Origin: Whitmania pigra
Taxonomy: Eukaryota; Annelida; Clitellata; Hirudinida; Haemopidae
Reading direction: 5' to 3'
Length of the DNA: 64,000 nt
Assembly (NCBI GenBank): GCA_021613335.1
Contig: JAJTWR010000260.1
Location: 3,114,001 to 3,178,000 of the forward strand
The translations under genes were made by a program, and so were the position numbers. The notes under the pieces are model-generated. The model ran no database searches. It saw only the letters and a list, made by a program, of their open reading frames with translations, and had not been told where the DNA came from. Positions within the stretch are counted from its first letter, which is position 1, and every line of letters begins with the position of its first letter. Positions 11,950 to 28,400 of this stretch are shown here, one piece after another.

Positions 11950-12249
11950 GCATGCATACATACGCGCTAGTAGCTTGCGAACTAATATTCTCTGCGCCTT
12001 CTTTTCGTTTAAAATATGTAATAATATATATAAATAGAAAACCATGGTCAATTTTTATTTTGGAAATTTATTGTCAATGTATTTTTTTTTTAGGTCAACG
12101 CGTTAATTGTACTACCTTCCGTTCATTCCTCCTACTTTACTATTGACTTTCTTAACGATCCTACATACTCTTCTAATGATTTTCTCATTCAACCCACTAA
12201 CATCGGCAATCTTTTTATAGGCTCTCTTTACATTCTTTCTTTGGCACTC
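11950..12249. repeat. 300-bp direct repeat, right copy
   Basis: Second copy of 10328-10627. Homology stops abruptly at 12249/12250, where unrelated sequence begins. Confidence 0.9.
12112..12249 (-). pseudogene. 3' fragment of a second kinase-TFIIB-like gene
   Basis: The minus strand encodes the last 45 residues of a paralogue of the 10490-11767 gene plus its stop: ECQRKNVKRAYKKIADVSGL and NEKIIRRVCRIVKKVNSK. It differs from the intact gene by only a few substitutions (G to R, A to V, N to S). The rest of the gene is missing. Foreign sequence, including a short dispersed repeat and then a retrotransposon, begins at the break. It is an incomplete tandem duplicate that still keeps an open frame. 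Confidence 0.85.
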
Positions 12250-12284
12250 CGTAATCAAATTCAATCCATATATATCGAATGTTT

Positions 12285-12390
12285 CTGGTTTATCTTTGCA
12301 TGTACGGTAAAAACTGCCTATAGGAACACGTTAACTTTGCACCCAAAAATAACCCTATGAGCCTAGAGTGTGTTGCAAAAACTTGGCCCA
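12285..12390. repeat. Short dispersed repeat, copy 3 (rearranged)
   Basis: The sequence acggtaaaaactgcctat is the inverse complement of the module at 5895-5912. It is followed by gttaactttgca and aaaaataaccct, which match 4670-4700 in direct orientation. Confidence 0.5.
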
Positions 12391-12524
12391 GTTAAGTTTA
12401 TTGACGATAACTTTTTATATACAGAATTTTCATAGGCTATTTTTTCACAGAATGTACTGAAACACAATAGATTTGCATGCTTTATAAATTTAATTTTATT
12501 AAAATTCATTTTTTAAATTATTAT

Positions 12525-14130
12525 TTATATGAAAAATTTTCGAAAAGGCCGTATATCGTCGAGTTGAATCCTTCTTATCAAGGTTTAGTCTGCTCAATAA
12601 CAAACAATTCGGATTTCGAAAAAATCACTCAACATATATGCCTCTACTCTTACTTTATTCGAAAATTGCCGACGCTCTGGACCGTGGTGAGTTCACCATC
12701 GGTGTGTTTCTCGATCTATCAAAGGCATTTGATACCGTAAATCATGAGATACTTTTGTCGAAACTTTATCATTACGGTTTGCGTGGTTGTGTTTTGAAGT
12801 GGTTCACCAGTTATTTGTCGGGTCGTAAACAATTGACAGAATTTAATGGGTTTGAATCTTCGTTTAGTGACGTAGCTTGTGGCGTTCCTCAAGGGTCTAT
12901 TCTTGGCCCCTTGCTATTCATAATTTATATTAACGATTTACATAACTCATCATCTTTACTTACATTTTTATTATTCGCAGACGATACAAATGTATTTGCT
13001 TCTGGCAAAAATCTCAATGACTTAATTATCAGCATCAATAGGGAGTTAACAAATGTTGACACTTGGTTTCGCGCCAATAAGTTATCTTTAAATGTAGACA
13101 AGACAAATTTTATGCTGTTTTGCTCAAAAAATAAGGACAGAACCCATAGTATTCAACCTTGCATCAACAACTTACAGATTAAACATGTCACCTCTACCAA
13201 ATTCCTCGGCATTATTATCGATGATAGATTAAACTGGTTTTTGCATATCAATTACGTTGCCTCCAAAATTTCAAAAAACATTGGCATCGTGTCAAGGGTC
13301 TCTTCATTTGTTGATAAAAAAATTCTCATTATGCTTTATTATTCTTTAATATATCCTTATCTCATCTATTGTAATATCGCCTGGGCCTCTACCTATCCCT
13401 CTAAACTTATCCACTTACTTACACTCCAAAAAACAATAATTCGTACTATATTTCGTCTCCATCCACGTGCCCATACAAAGGACTTTTTTATTTCAAATGG
13501 ACTTCTAAATATATATCAGATCAATAAATTCCAAACTTGCCTCTTCATATACAATTATGAACATAACTTGCTGCCTCCATCCTTTAATAATATGTTTTTC
13601 AAATCATCAGATGTCCACTCTTACAATCTTAGATCATCCAATCAATTGAGATCTGAATTTTCCCGTACCACCTTCAAAAAATTCTCCATATGTTGCAAAG
13701 GTCCACTCTTGTTCTCCTCTCTGCCGTCGTCCCTTGTTTCTCTAAACAGTTCCTCACTATTTAAATCCCATCTTAAAAAACACATTCTATCCACCTGTTG
13801 AACCTGTTATCCACATTTCCACCTTATCATTCATTTTATTGCCCTGGTTTTTTCCTCGTTGATTACATCGCTTATTCATTATTCCGATTATTCCTCGTCT
13901 CTCAGTTGTTGCCATTAATTTTCACCTGTCGTTACCATTAGAAGTTTATATATATGCAAAGACCCTTTCAAACGCCCCTTTAAATTTGTCAAATTGAAAC
14001 AACCTATCCCCTAGACGGGAATTAATTCCCTTGGGATAGTTCATTAATGAATTTGTGAATCTTTTTTTGGTGTGATTTTTTTTTTGGCTATTTGAATATA
14101 GTTTTTTGAAAATAAACGAATTCAAACCTG
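12525..14130 (+). mobile_element. 5'-truncated non-LTR retrotransposon with reverse transcriptase
   Basis: The open frame starts near 12533 (KIFEKAVYRRVESFLSRF), after an in-frame stop, and runs to a stop at 13801. It carries an almost complete RT: NKQFGFRKNHST, the FLDLSKAFDTVNH motif, GVPQGSILGPLLF and FADDTNVF (the catalytic FADD), then a thumb and C-terminal region. The pattern fits the jockey/CR1-related non-LTR group. The endonuclease half is missing, as expected of 5' truncation. The RT frame itself is uninterrupted, so the insertion is probably fairly young. The 3' end lies near aataaacgaattcaaacc (14113-14130); no target duplication was defined. Confidence 0.85.
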
Positions 14131-14249
14131 AAAGTCAATAATAACCTTACCTCCTTTCTAAATAATTAACTTTTGAACTCTATTTTTAATGATTCCAAGA
14201 AAGGTTTCAAACCCTTTTCATCAGTTCTTTCCAGACCTTATTGAAATGC

Positions 14250-14950
14250 ATCTTTCAGTTACTGAACACTGAAATATTGCTTGCTTCAATTGAAGTACAC
14301 CTTCCTAGAAGGCACTACCTACATGTTTTCAATGGGGCTCAAATCTGGAGAACGAGCTACTTCAGAACATTCAAAATCTATTCCTGGAGAAAAGCTTCTT
14401 TCAGTCCATTCAAAGTGTGTAGCAGGGTCAAACTGAAAAACTACTGAATCGTTTCCAAATTTATGTAAGAGCGGAAAAGGATACTGGTCCAGTGTTTCAA
14501 TGTATTTTTGTGAGTTCTGCTTCCCTTTCAAGAAGACGAGTTCAGACGAACCACAATAGGAAATGGCAACCCAGAGCCATCAATGAGCCACCTCCGAAGT
14601 TCCTTTTAAAAAATGTTTTTGTGGCTCTCTGACATCGTGCCAATAATATTTATAGCCATCTGGACTATTCAAATTTAATTTCTTTTCATCTGAAAAAATA
14701 ACAGATTTCCAGTTTATCTCCGAACTTTTGTCCAGTTTAGTTGGATCTCTTGCGAGCCTCCGTTAGAGGTGGCTTGTGCTGACGCTTAACAAACTTCAAA
14801 AAACCTCTCTTCTGAGAATGAATACCTGAATATGGACCATCGACTAATCTTCTAAAATTTAACTTATTGTTAACTTATTTTGTTGAGCTGTTCGTCCAGT
14901 TTTTAGTCTCTTCCACAGCAGTACGAAATTTTTTCGGCAATACTTTGTTG
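14250..14950 (-). mobile_element. Tc1/mariner (Tc3-like) transposase fossil
   Basis: On the minus strand, broken frames read WKSVIFSDEKKLNLDSPDGY then KYYWHDVREPQKHFLKGT, and further on LVFLKGKQNSQKYIETL, DSVVFQFDPATHF and ARSPDLSPIENM. This is the DDE catalytic core of a Tc3-type transposase (family: FSDEKKFNLDGPDG, QNSEDYIE, QDNAPxHxS, ARSPDLNPIENLW). The second catalytic region is eroded (FQFDPATH) and several frameshifts are present. No terminal repeats were recognised. Confidence 0.8.
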
Positions 14951-16925
14951 ATACTTGAGTAAAAACCGAAATATCTTCAATTAATGTTTAAAAAAAAACA
15001 GGCAGAAGCCAGAAGAAATATCAAAACGTTGAATTATTAACAACGGGTGGCGATTAACACGGTACTTGATTCAATATATGGAACATTTCGAGATCAGAGT
15101 AAATGCTTTGCCCAGCAGGTACCTGAAAAACGTTCGTTTACAGTGTACTTTTTAGAGCTGCGTTCTAAAGATTTCCCAAAAAGTGTATGAAGTACCAGTT
15201 CGCAACTCTTCTCAAGTTAGAGAGTTTGGATAATTTTCCGCTTTAACCACTGAATATGTCCCATTATGGGAACATCTAATGACTAATGGTCAAGCTATTT
15301 AACGGACACTCATCTACGAAGACAGAGTGTTCGCCCAGTCGTAATCATGTTGTTGCGAAATGAATGCCAATATAGTATATATTGAATATACTAAACAATT
15401 ATAGTTTTAAATAAATACTCTTTTTACTTCCTTTCAATTTAATTATTCAACGATCAAGTACATGTTTAGTTGTTTGTGATTGCACTGTTAAAAGGAGTGA
15501 GTATGACAACGGACATGTAGGTTTCCTCAAGATTCAAGGTTAACCTGAATTTACTAGATCGTTGACAGGTAGCGCTTTTAAAAATGACTGGAACTAGACA
15601 ACGGACGCAATGACCCAGAAATGGATCAAATTTAACTTTAATTTGATAAAAACACGAACCAGTCGGAAAGCGACTCTCACCTCCCTACTCGCCTTAGACG
15701 AGAGAGAACGTTCCTCGATGGGAGGAGTAGTAGACGTCATCGTTTCCGAAGACGGCCAACCTACGCCTGCCCTTCCTCGAGCTCATGGAGAGGCGCCCAG
15801 ACTCGTCATCCTGGTTTAGATACCAGAATCAGTTTTGACTGACGTCTTGGCGAAGCACACTTGAGAGATGATCCCTAGAAGTATGACTTGGAGTAGTAAT
15901 GTCTTTGGTAGGCATATAGGGCGAGAAAGTGATGCTATGTATGGTGTAAGGACAGCGCATGGAAATGAAGAGAGCTTAAATGACCATGTTTAGGATCTTT
16001 ACAAAGAGACGCTCTACTTTAGTCAAATTTAAGTAAAAATACAAATTAATTACTGCATATCTCAAACATATCTTGACTTATCCTATGATCACTGCTTTTT
16101 TTTTTTTACTTAGAACAACTTTTGAGTCTTTGCACAATGAAAAGGCATGGAGAAAAGGTTTACATAAAAACTTTCTTTTAGAAAACGGTGAAATAATTAT
16201 AAAGATCATCAAATTAATTATTCATGAATTAAGCAACTAATTATTTATAAATTATTTATTATTCTAAGCATATGATATAAATAAGTCTTAATGACGATTC
16301 TAGCATTTCACAACCTTTCAATTGTTTGGAACTATGCAAAAAGAGAAAACATTAACATGCACCTAAAGGTAAATCCACTGTTTAAAACAAACGTGTTAGC
16401 AGATAGCTAAAAAGTTTTTTTAATTTTGTCATTAAAAATATTGCAAAAATAAAATGAAATATCGATATTTTAACTTCACATTGTGACAAGCTTCACATGA
16501 TTAAGTAATTGTACACGTTCAACTCAGTTCGGTGAAGAAACTTTAAGTGGAAGAGCTTTTGATTTAAAATGAAATGAAGGCTTCAGATGAAATGTGCACC
16601 GATAGAAAAGAGTCTACAATTAATTGTACACAAAGGTCTTTTGTTGTTGAATTTTGTCGAATGAAAGGCAACTTTCCATTAAAAGGACTTGAAATTGTTT
16701 CATGCAACGAACCGAAATGATAATTATTCACTCTATTCCTCTGAGAGGTATTTCTGATTTTATAAATAACTGACTCCATACGCTGTTTAGGTTATTCTAG
16801 ATACGAATATAAATGATACAACTCAAAATAAATACAAAATGGCTCGTATCAAGCTTGTAAATACACTTTTAAAATAAACTTATTAGATATAAAAAAAAGC
16901 AACGACATAACTAGTTCTTCCGCTG
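14951..16925. other. Intergenic, no gene recognised
   Basis: Mixed AT-rich DNA. A GC-richer island at 15650-15830 has a 69-codon plus-strand frame (15610-15819) with no recognisable motif and no splice context; it could be a decayed repeat. Confidence 0.4.
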
Positions 16926-17202
<277 letters not shown>

Positions 17203-18020
17203 CTCTACATTAGCCTAAATATTTGTGACAATTCTTCACGTATCAAATTTTCACCTATTATGCATCCACCATTTAGACAGCACAATAGCCAGCAATAATC
17301 ATATTGTTGTCACGTTACGAAACTAATTCTACAAAATAACTCCAAGGCTGTTTTTAAATCCGCCAACAAAGATACTTTAAAGGCAACGAGAAGTGTGTTT
17401 TATGTGAGCCCAGGTAGGAGTTGAACTCGAGGGCTTCGAGACGTGACGCGAATCCATGAATGGACTTTCTCCTTTTATTTAAATCGATTATTCCGGCAGA
17501 CGAGTTGGAAACAAACCACTGTTTGTCCAGGAAGAGCAATCCCATTAAAAAGCATTTCTCGCCTTTCTATTCAACGACACGAAGGCAGAAACAGCATCGC
17601 TCCCAAGAGAACTAATTAACATATTCAACTCTCCCTTCCCGACCCTTTGAGACCAGTTACCCCTTAATCTCCTATTTTTATGAAATGCTTCTCCTGCAAT
17701 TCCTTTAATTTGCGCCCTCTGTCGACATTCATTTGACAGAAAAAGAATTTATTTATTCTTCTTTTTTTTTTGTAAAGAAACAACAACAAATTCACAACAA
17801 TGTTTATACCACGATTGCAAGGATTTTATTTACAAACAATTGCTTAAATAAATAAATAAATGGACACGTTTTGCAACATCTGCCCCTGGAAAGGAGTACT
17901 AAAATGAATTAACGTAATTTGTGTGATATTTTTAATTAAAATGCTTTTGTCTAGCTATGCAAACGATTTCCAATCTAGACTCAAAACATGGGCACAGGAC
18001 ATGCGCAATGCGCCTTAGCG
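17203..18020. other. 3' flank of SKOR, no separate gene seen
   Basis: AT-rich sequence with no recognised coding segment. A 63-codon minus frame at 17354-17545 has no family resemblance. It may include the SKOR 3' UTR. Confidence 0.4.
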
Positions 18021-18023
18021 TCT

Positions 18024-19829
18024 TTAAACTTCAACTTCTCCATCGTCGAAGTCATCGTTGTTGTGGTTCGACGCCACATCGGATTGATGGTTTGTATGGT
18101 AATCGACAATTTTGTTGTTGTTGTTGTTGCTGTTGATGCTATTACCACAGGCATAATTAGCGTTTCCGCACTCCTGGACACTCCTCAGAGACGAGGAGGC
18201 TGGAGTGAAAATTGTTTCTGGTCTGAAACATTCGACGAATCTTTGATTGTTGCTCGGCATAACATCCGAATCGATAAAAATTTGCTTGTGCGGTTGAAGA
18301 AGTATGGGGTTGACGGGTGCAACGAGACATGGAGGGTCATATCGCTTGAGGAGGTCTGCTTCAGGTTTTATGGGAAATCCCTGAAATCCGTTCATGTAAT
18401 GCTGCATGTAAGGGTAGTGCTGCCGGTTGAAGTAGCCCTTCAAGAAGTCGTTCGTATAGAGGAGGGACAGAGGAAACGAGGAACATTTCTTCTGTTCGAT
18501 GGGGGAACAGGTTTCGAACGCCGACGTTTTGGATCTTGGATCTCTGGAGCAGAAATCGTTTGAATGTTCGAAATCCATCTTGGGATTCCAGAGAGCTTCT
18601 GGTTTGTTGTTCTCGGTCTTGCAAAGATTGAGGTCAATAGATGACCTCTTTCTGCTGCCACCGTTAAACATGGCCTTGACATCCTCCCATGCGTGACTCA
18701 AGTCGTCATTGGGAGATTCGTAATCGAGGAAAAGATGTCTCCTCCACGAATTGAAGTTGGCGGCGTCTGGATGGTGGTACTTGGAGTTGGGCGTGCGATG
18801 AAAGTGAAAGATGAACTTGTTGGGAGAAAGGATGAGTCCGCAGAAAGTGCATTTGATGCACTTTGCCCTTGAACTGTTGTACCTCGAAGGGATGAAATTG
18901 CCTTTGCAGCCCCAGCCACAAGTATGGTAAACTTGGAAGGAGAATGTCTCTGGCAGTTTCGGAGGACTGTGTTCTTCGAGGAAAGAAGCGACCAACCTCT
19001 CTGCTTCCCTTTTGGTGATCATCCCACATCGACGCGATGAAATTGGCATCGCACCATGTCTGGAACGATGTCAACATTCGCTCAGCATTCGCTATACCAA
19101 CCTTGATGTTATTTCTGGATTTCTGAAGGTTTGAGCAGATACGGATTGATGTTTTAATATTTCTAATGAACGTCACACTGACGAAGGTGAAAGAGCTGAG
19201 ACAATTTTCTAGGAATATTATTACGCAATACACTCGCAAAAGATATTCATTTAAGTTGAAAGCACTAATCACGTCTTAAATAGTCTTGGTTAGCTAAGGA
19301 AATACTAAATAATAGAATATTAAACAAATAAACAAATAAATAAATTACTAATCACGTCAACGATATTGTAAATATACAAAGATAAAATTACAAACAGCCA
19401 ATAAAACCTTCTTAATATTTCTAGCTGTACAGGGGTGCATTGCACGCAATTGATCCCGAGAGCAACCCGTCTGTTATGAATCTCGTTGTAACTGAAATTC
19501 TTGAGGAGAGTGTTGCTGATCTGAGCCAAACAGAGTCTCTCTTTCCCGTCAATTATGAGGCTCACGATTGGCTCGTTCCTCAGGAGGACTACGTTGATCT
19601 CATTGGCTCTCTTGGCGTAGAAATTGTCCATATCGTCTGCTTTGGAGGGCACCTCGACGGACGAGGGACTGGTGGGCTGTTTTTGTTCCTCTTTGTTGAG
19701 GATGCTGTCCACGGACCATCGAGGTTTTTTGGGTTTGTTGTCGGCTTCTGACTGGTGGTGTGGAGCCTTTTCCATCGAGGTCAGGTCGATCGGTCCGAGG
19801 TCACGTGCTTGTGGAGGAAAGGAGGTCAT
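18024..19829 (-). CDS. SKOR: Ski-family transcriptional corepressor SKOR (Corl/Fussel)
   Basis: Two exons: 19408-19829 (ATG in a good context, after an in-frame stop further upstream) and 18024-19059, joined in phase 2 to give 485 aa. The first exon ends with the Ski/Sno/Dac homology domain (SLIIDGKERLCLAQISNTLL, NEIHNRRVALGINCVQCTP). The second begins HGAMPISSRRCGMITKREAE and carries the SAND-like, zinc-binding c-SKI SMAD4-binding domain (CGWGCKGNFIPSRYNSSRAK, CIKCTFCGLILSPNKFIFHF, DAANFNSWRRHL, HAWEDVKAMFNGGSRKR). SKOR proteins are neural nuclear corepressors that act with LBX1 and the TGF-beta/BMP pathway. The C-terminal part is short and ends in an Asn-rich run and an acidic tip (DDFDDGEVEV), about half the length of vertebrate SKOR. 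A further exon cannot be excluded. Confidence 0.92.
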
Positions 19830-19979
19830 GGCGACACCTGGAAATATTTCTTCGGCAATATACAATTCGCCTGCAAATGTAACGATACAATTCACGAATG
19901 CATGCAGTGTCGACACGTGTTTCAAGATAATTACTCGTCACTAGCGCTCTTCATCGGTAAACAAATTCGACGCTGAAAT

Positions 19980-24245
<4,266 letters not shown>

Positions 24246-24248
24246 AAC

Positions 24249-24435
24249 AGACCCGTAGCCAGAAAATGATTTCGGGGATTCATTTTTATATTTTTCAAAA
24301 TCAAATGATAACAATAATAATAAAGATGGCTTTAAGATTTTATAATGTTATATAAATCGATAAAATTTACAATTAAAATCTTTTTTTAATATTTCGGGGG
24401 GTTTGAACCCTTAACCACCTTTATACGGGCCTGGA
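24249..24435. mobile_element. MITE-like element with terminal inverted repeats
   Basis: It begins cagacccgta and ends tacgggcctg, which are near-perfect inverse complements, enclosing about 190 bases of non-coding AT-rich DNA. The flanking octamers catttaaa and gattta-ca agree at 6 of 8 positions, suggesting an old 8-bp target duplication (hAT-type). Confidence 0.5.
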
Positions 24436-24892
24436 TTTACACATAAAAATATTGTGTTTATTACTCGATTTTTGTATTCATTCTTCTTTGACTTAGGTCA
24501 GAAATAAAAAGGAATTAAACTCTTAAGGTTTGCCCCTAGGGAAAGGCTGAATTGACGTTCCTGTATCTGAGCAGGCAGAAAAAGAGTATTGAGGAAGAAT
24601 CATATCGGAGGACCTTTCCTTCTGGAAGTTTCGCCCTAAAGAGCTGCCAACACTGGCAAACTCGGAGTGTATTTAAGCCCACCTGTCAGCCCAAGTTATA
24701 GTGAGAGACGCACGAGACTTTCGCCGGGGAAAATGTAAACATCACGGTCCCCTATGCATAAGTATTTTAAGATCAGTGAGTCATTTTACAATGTTGCCCC
24801 AAGTATCGGATGATATTGTTTATTATGAGGAGTTAATGTGAGTTATTATGAGCTATCACAATATCAGTCGTCGGTAGCCATACAAATAAACT

Positions 24893-24897
24893 ATTAC

Positions 24898-24936
<39 letters not shown>
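24893..24936. repeat. (ATT)n microsatellite after a SINE/LINE-like tail
   Basis: The array directly follows atacaaataaactatt, the same tail motif that ends the SINE at 8612. The preceding sequence (24500-24880) may be a retroelement body but was not classified. Confidence 0.7.
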
Positions 24937-24937
<1 letters not shown>

Positions 24938-25476
24938 AAGGCTTTCGTCTTGGTGCAGCTTCATTAAGAGCCCTTCGTTCAATTTAAGTCTCTATCACTA
25001 ATGCCTGGCAATTTTAATCTGGATTCTGATGTGCAATAAACATTCGCATTCTAAAAAGTGTTTAAATTTCTTTTTCATGATTTACGATACTCCCCAGCTA
25101 GAATTTGCTGGAGCCGATGATTGAAATCATTTATCCGCATCACCTATAAACACGGATTTGCCTTTACAAAGGCGTTTACACTCCAATTAGAAGTAGATTA
25201 TAGTAATACTTAATTTATTCAAGTAAATTAGGCCATTGCGTAATAATGCATCTTTGCAGCACAAGGAACAAACAAAGCTTAGTATTGAAAAGAAATCATT
25301 TATTCAGAAATTCAATTTAAAACCACCTCAGGGGAGAAAATAATAAGAATAACGTTGAGAAGAACAAAAAGATTATCTCATGAAGTATAAAGACACCCAG
25401 TCCTAAATCCATGCACAAGAAGAAATAATGAAAGATGCTAAGGATCCAGCCAATGGTTCTTGAGTGAATTTGTGTC

Positions 25477-28400
25477 CTATTGTTTGTCACCACTCTCTCC
25501 ACCCCAAATCCACTTCTTGAAGTATCCTGTGAAGCCACCCTGTGTCTTTTTCTGCTCGAGTCTGTCATCGAGAGCCGGGAATTGGACTAGGCTGAGGGCG
25601 AGGTCAAAGAAAAAGGGCTTGGCCGGGATCGGTTCAAAGTCGGGCGGGAAGCTCATGAGACTCAATTTCTTGAGGTTGTTTGTAGGCAGTTCTGCATACT
25701 CGTGGAGTCTCTCAACCACGGGCTGAAAACGAGGGATCAAGTTTTAATGGAACGATTGGACATAATCACGAACGATTCTGATGCCGGATGCTCCAACGTT
25801 TACAAGTCATATTCTCTAATTTTTGACATTAAATGACAAGACATTCGACCAATGAGAAAGAAAACCAATAAAGATCACCTTGGTAAGGTTGACAGGTTTT
25901 GCTTGAGCGACTCCAACTTCTTGGTCATTGATGATGCACGAGGCGTGGACAAAATACTTGAGACCCTCGATGTTTGCCATGAGCTCCTTCAGCTCACTAA
26001 TAGCCTGAAAGAGAATCTCAATATTACTAACCTAATAAGCATTCACGACGTAAGCATCGCAACAGATCTAATTCCGCTGCAAGACATTCAAACGTACAAA
26101 CCGATTCAACTTTCTTATTGTCCAAAGATGTTTTCTGATAGGCCACGAGAGCATCCGATGCATACTTGAGAGATCTGTCATACAAGGCCATGGCCTCCTT
26201 CCATTTTTTAATGGATACATACGATTGGCCAATATGGAAACATCTGTTTAACAAAAGAACAACCATACTCACATTATGCATTGATAATATAGTACAAATT
26301 AATAGTAATTTAAAATTAATGAAATGGATAGTTTATGGACGTTTTCAAAAAAGAAATAAAAGGGGAAGAAATACTTTGAAATATCTGTTTGAAACACTTG
26401 CATAAAATAGTACTATTGGTATTAACAGTAATGTGTCGTGATTGTGTTACGCTGAACCCACCTCAAAGCTTTGTATCCAGTTATTTGAACTTGAACATCA
26501 TCCAGCAACCTCTTACCCTCCAATCCAGGCAACAGCAAAACTTCAGAAAAATTCTGAAAATATCATATCAATAATGTCAACAATACTAATAATTAATAAG
26601 CTAATTTATTGAATAAATGCACAATAGCATTTCATCATTAAAAACATGTAAGAAATAACTTAAATAATAAAAATGTTTCCTTACAATCAAGCTAAATTAT
26701 CCTTTTATTACTTATCAAAATAAAATTCACATATAACATCAAAAATTCATGACACCTGAATGATGGAATCATAAAGTCTGGCAAAGTCTTGTGGTCTGCC
26801 CTTCTTGGTGTCCTCGGGCTTCAAATTCTTGATGGACTGAACCATCAACAAATTGCGTTCGACCGTCGTCGTCTGCTTCAGGAAGCTCAAGTAGGAAAAC
26901 AAATAGACCGGATCAGAAACTGGACCTTCGTGGGCCTGGCCCTTGATTATGGCATTCTTGAAGTTCTATTATTTTAAATGATATTAATGAAAAAATATTC
27001 ACAATCTGATGTGGTTAATCATTACAATGTACAATCTTAAAATAAGTTTAAAACTCACAGCATCGTCCTTGAAGTCATCCTTGAGTGATTGTTGTGCTTC
27101 AATGATTTCCTTGAGGTGGCTCTCACACATGGACAACTTCTGATCGATTGCAGCTTCGGAGACTTGTTTGTTGTCTTGTTGAAGATTCATCAGGACTCTC
27201 CTTACGTTCAGGTTTCTGACGGGGATGATTCGACCCAACCACGACACTTCCGAGAGAGACTGAGACTGCTTCTCTCTCGTCTTCTCGATCAGTTCCTGCA
27301 AGTCATATAATTTTCTGGCAGTTTGAAGACATTTAGAAAAATTGCAAATGCTCAAGGAAATGTTGCAAAGCTAATTAAAATTAAATTTTTAGCAAATCAG
27401 CAATCAATTTATTAGAAAAACTAAAACTCACATCAAGCTTGGAGGTGAGTGGATCTTCTGAGCCCACATTGAGTCTCATCTGCATGAGGTCCTCGATGGC
27501 CGAACTGTCTCCGATGTTGTACTCGCAGTACCTCATGTTCGGTGATATCTCCGAACACCTCTGAGAGTAGATCTCTTTCGCATCCCCTACGACCGTGTCT
27601 GCCAACTTCTCGTAGATGACTCTGAATGTAAATTATTAATTCGAGATCAACTGACTATGTTAACAGTAAGAACAGTATTTGAATTTAAATGGACAGAAAT
27701 CATAATGTTTAAAAATGTAAATTAATAAATTGTAACGAATTCATTGCTGAGTACGAACTTTGACTTGCTGAAGTTGTCGCGAGCATTCTTCCAATCTTGG
27801 CGTTCAAACTCCAGCAATCCTTTCATCCAGCAACAATAAGCCTGTCGTGGAAACACAGACTCATAGTACATGGTTGTTCCCATTTATGGTTAGTAAAGTG
27901 GAAATCATTAATAAAATAATTAATAAAAGAATTTCATGGTAAAGCATCAAAAGTTCACTCACATTTGCCTCAAGTTTAGTGAGTGCATCGCAGGGCAAAT
28001 GCTCATCAGAGACAATCATCTGCAAGTCGCTCGCATGCTCCACTGCTTTCTTCAATCTGTTCAACATGTGAAACTTCTTTCTGGGCTCTGTGTTTGACTC
28101 AGACTTTAATTCCATAGCATATGCCCACGATCTTTCAGCATCGAAGAGAGGTAGGTAGAGATACCTGGGCATCACATTTAACAAGTTAATCTGTGGTTGT
28201 AATACACATCTACTTTGATTGACATAATTAGTAACATAATTATAATGGACTACAATCTATTAAATCATCATTTAAAAATGCCAGTGACGTCATTATTAAG
28301 GACCTATCAACCTATTATACCAACTATTATATCCTTTAGAAGCATTTAATTTAATTAGTACAAAAATAAAAAAAAGTTTTGTTTACTTCACATCCTTGAC

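Noticed and set aside
10328..12249. LTR retrotransposon flanked by the two 300-bp repeats
   Set aside because: One repeat contains the kinase's own coding end, there are no TG..CA ends, primer-binding site or gag-pol, and the layout is explained by a tandem duplication.
15610..15819. 69-codon plus-strand frame in a GC-richer island
   Set aside because: Composition stands out, but there is no recognisable domain, and nearby sequence is repeat-like.
18361..19272. Several overlapping frames on both strands across SKOR
   Set aside because: They are out-of-frame shadows of the SKOR exons, whose reading is fixed by the Ski-family motifs.
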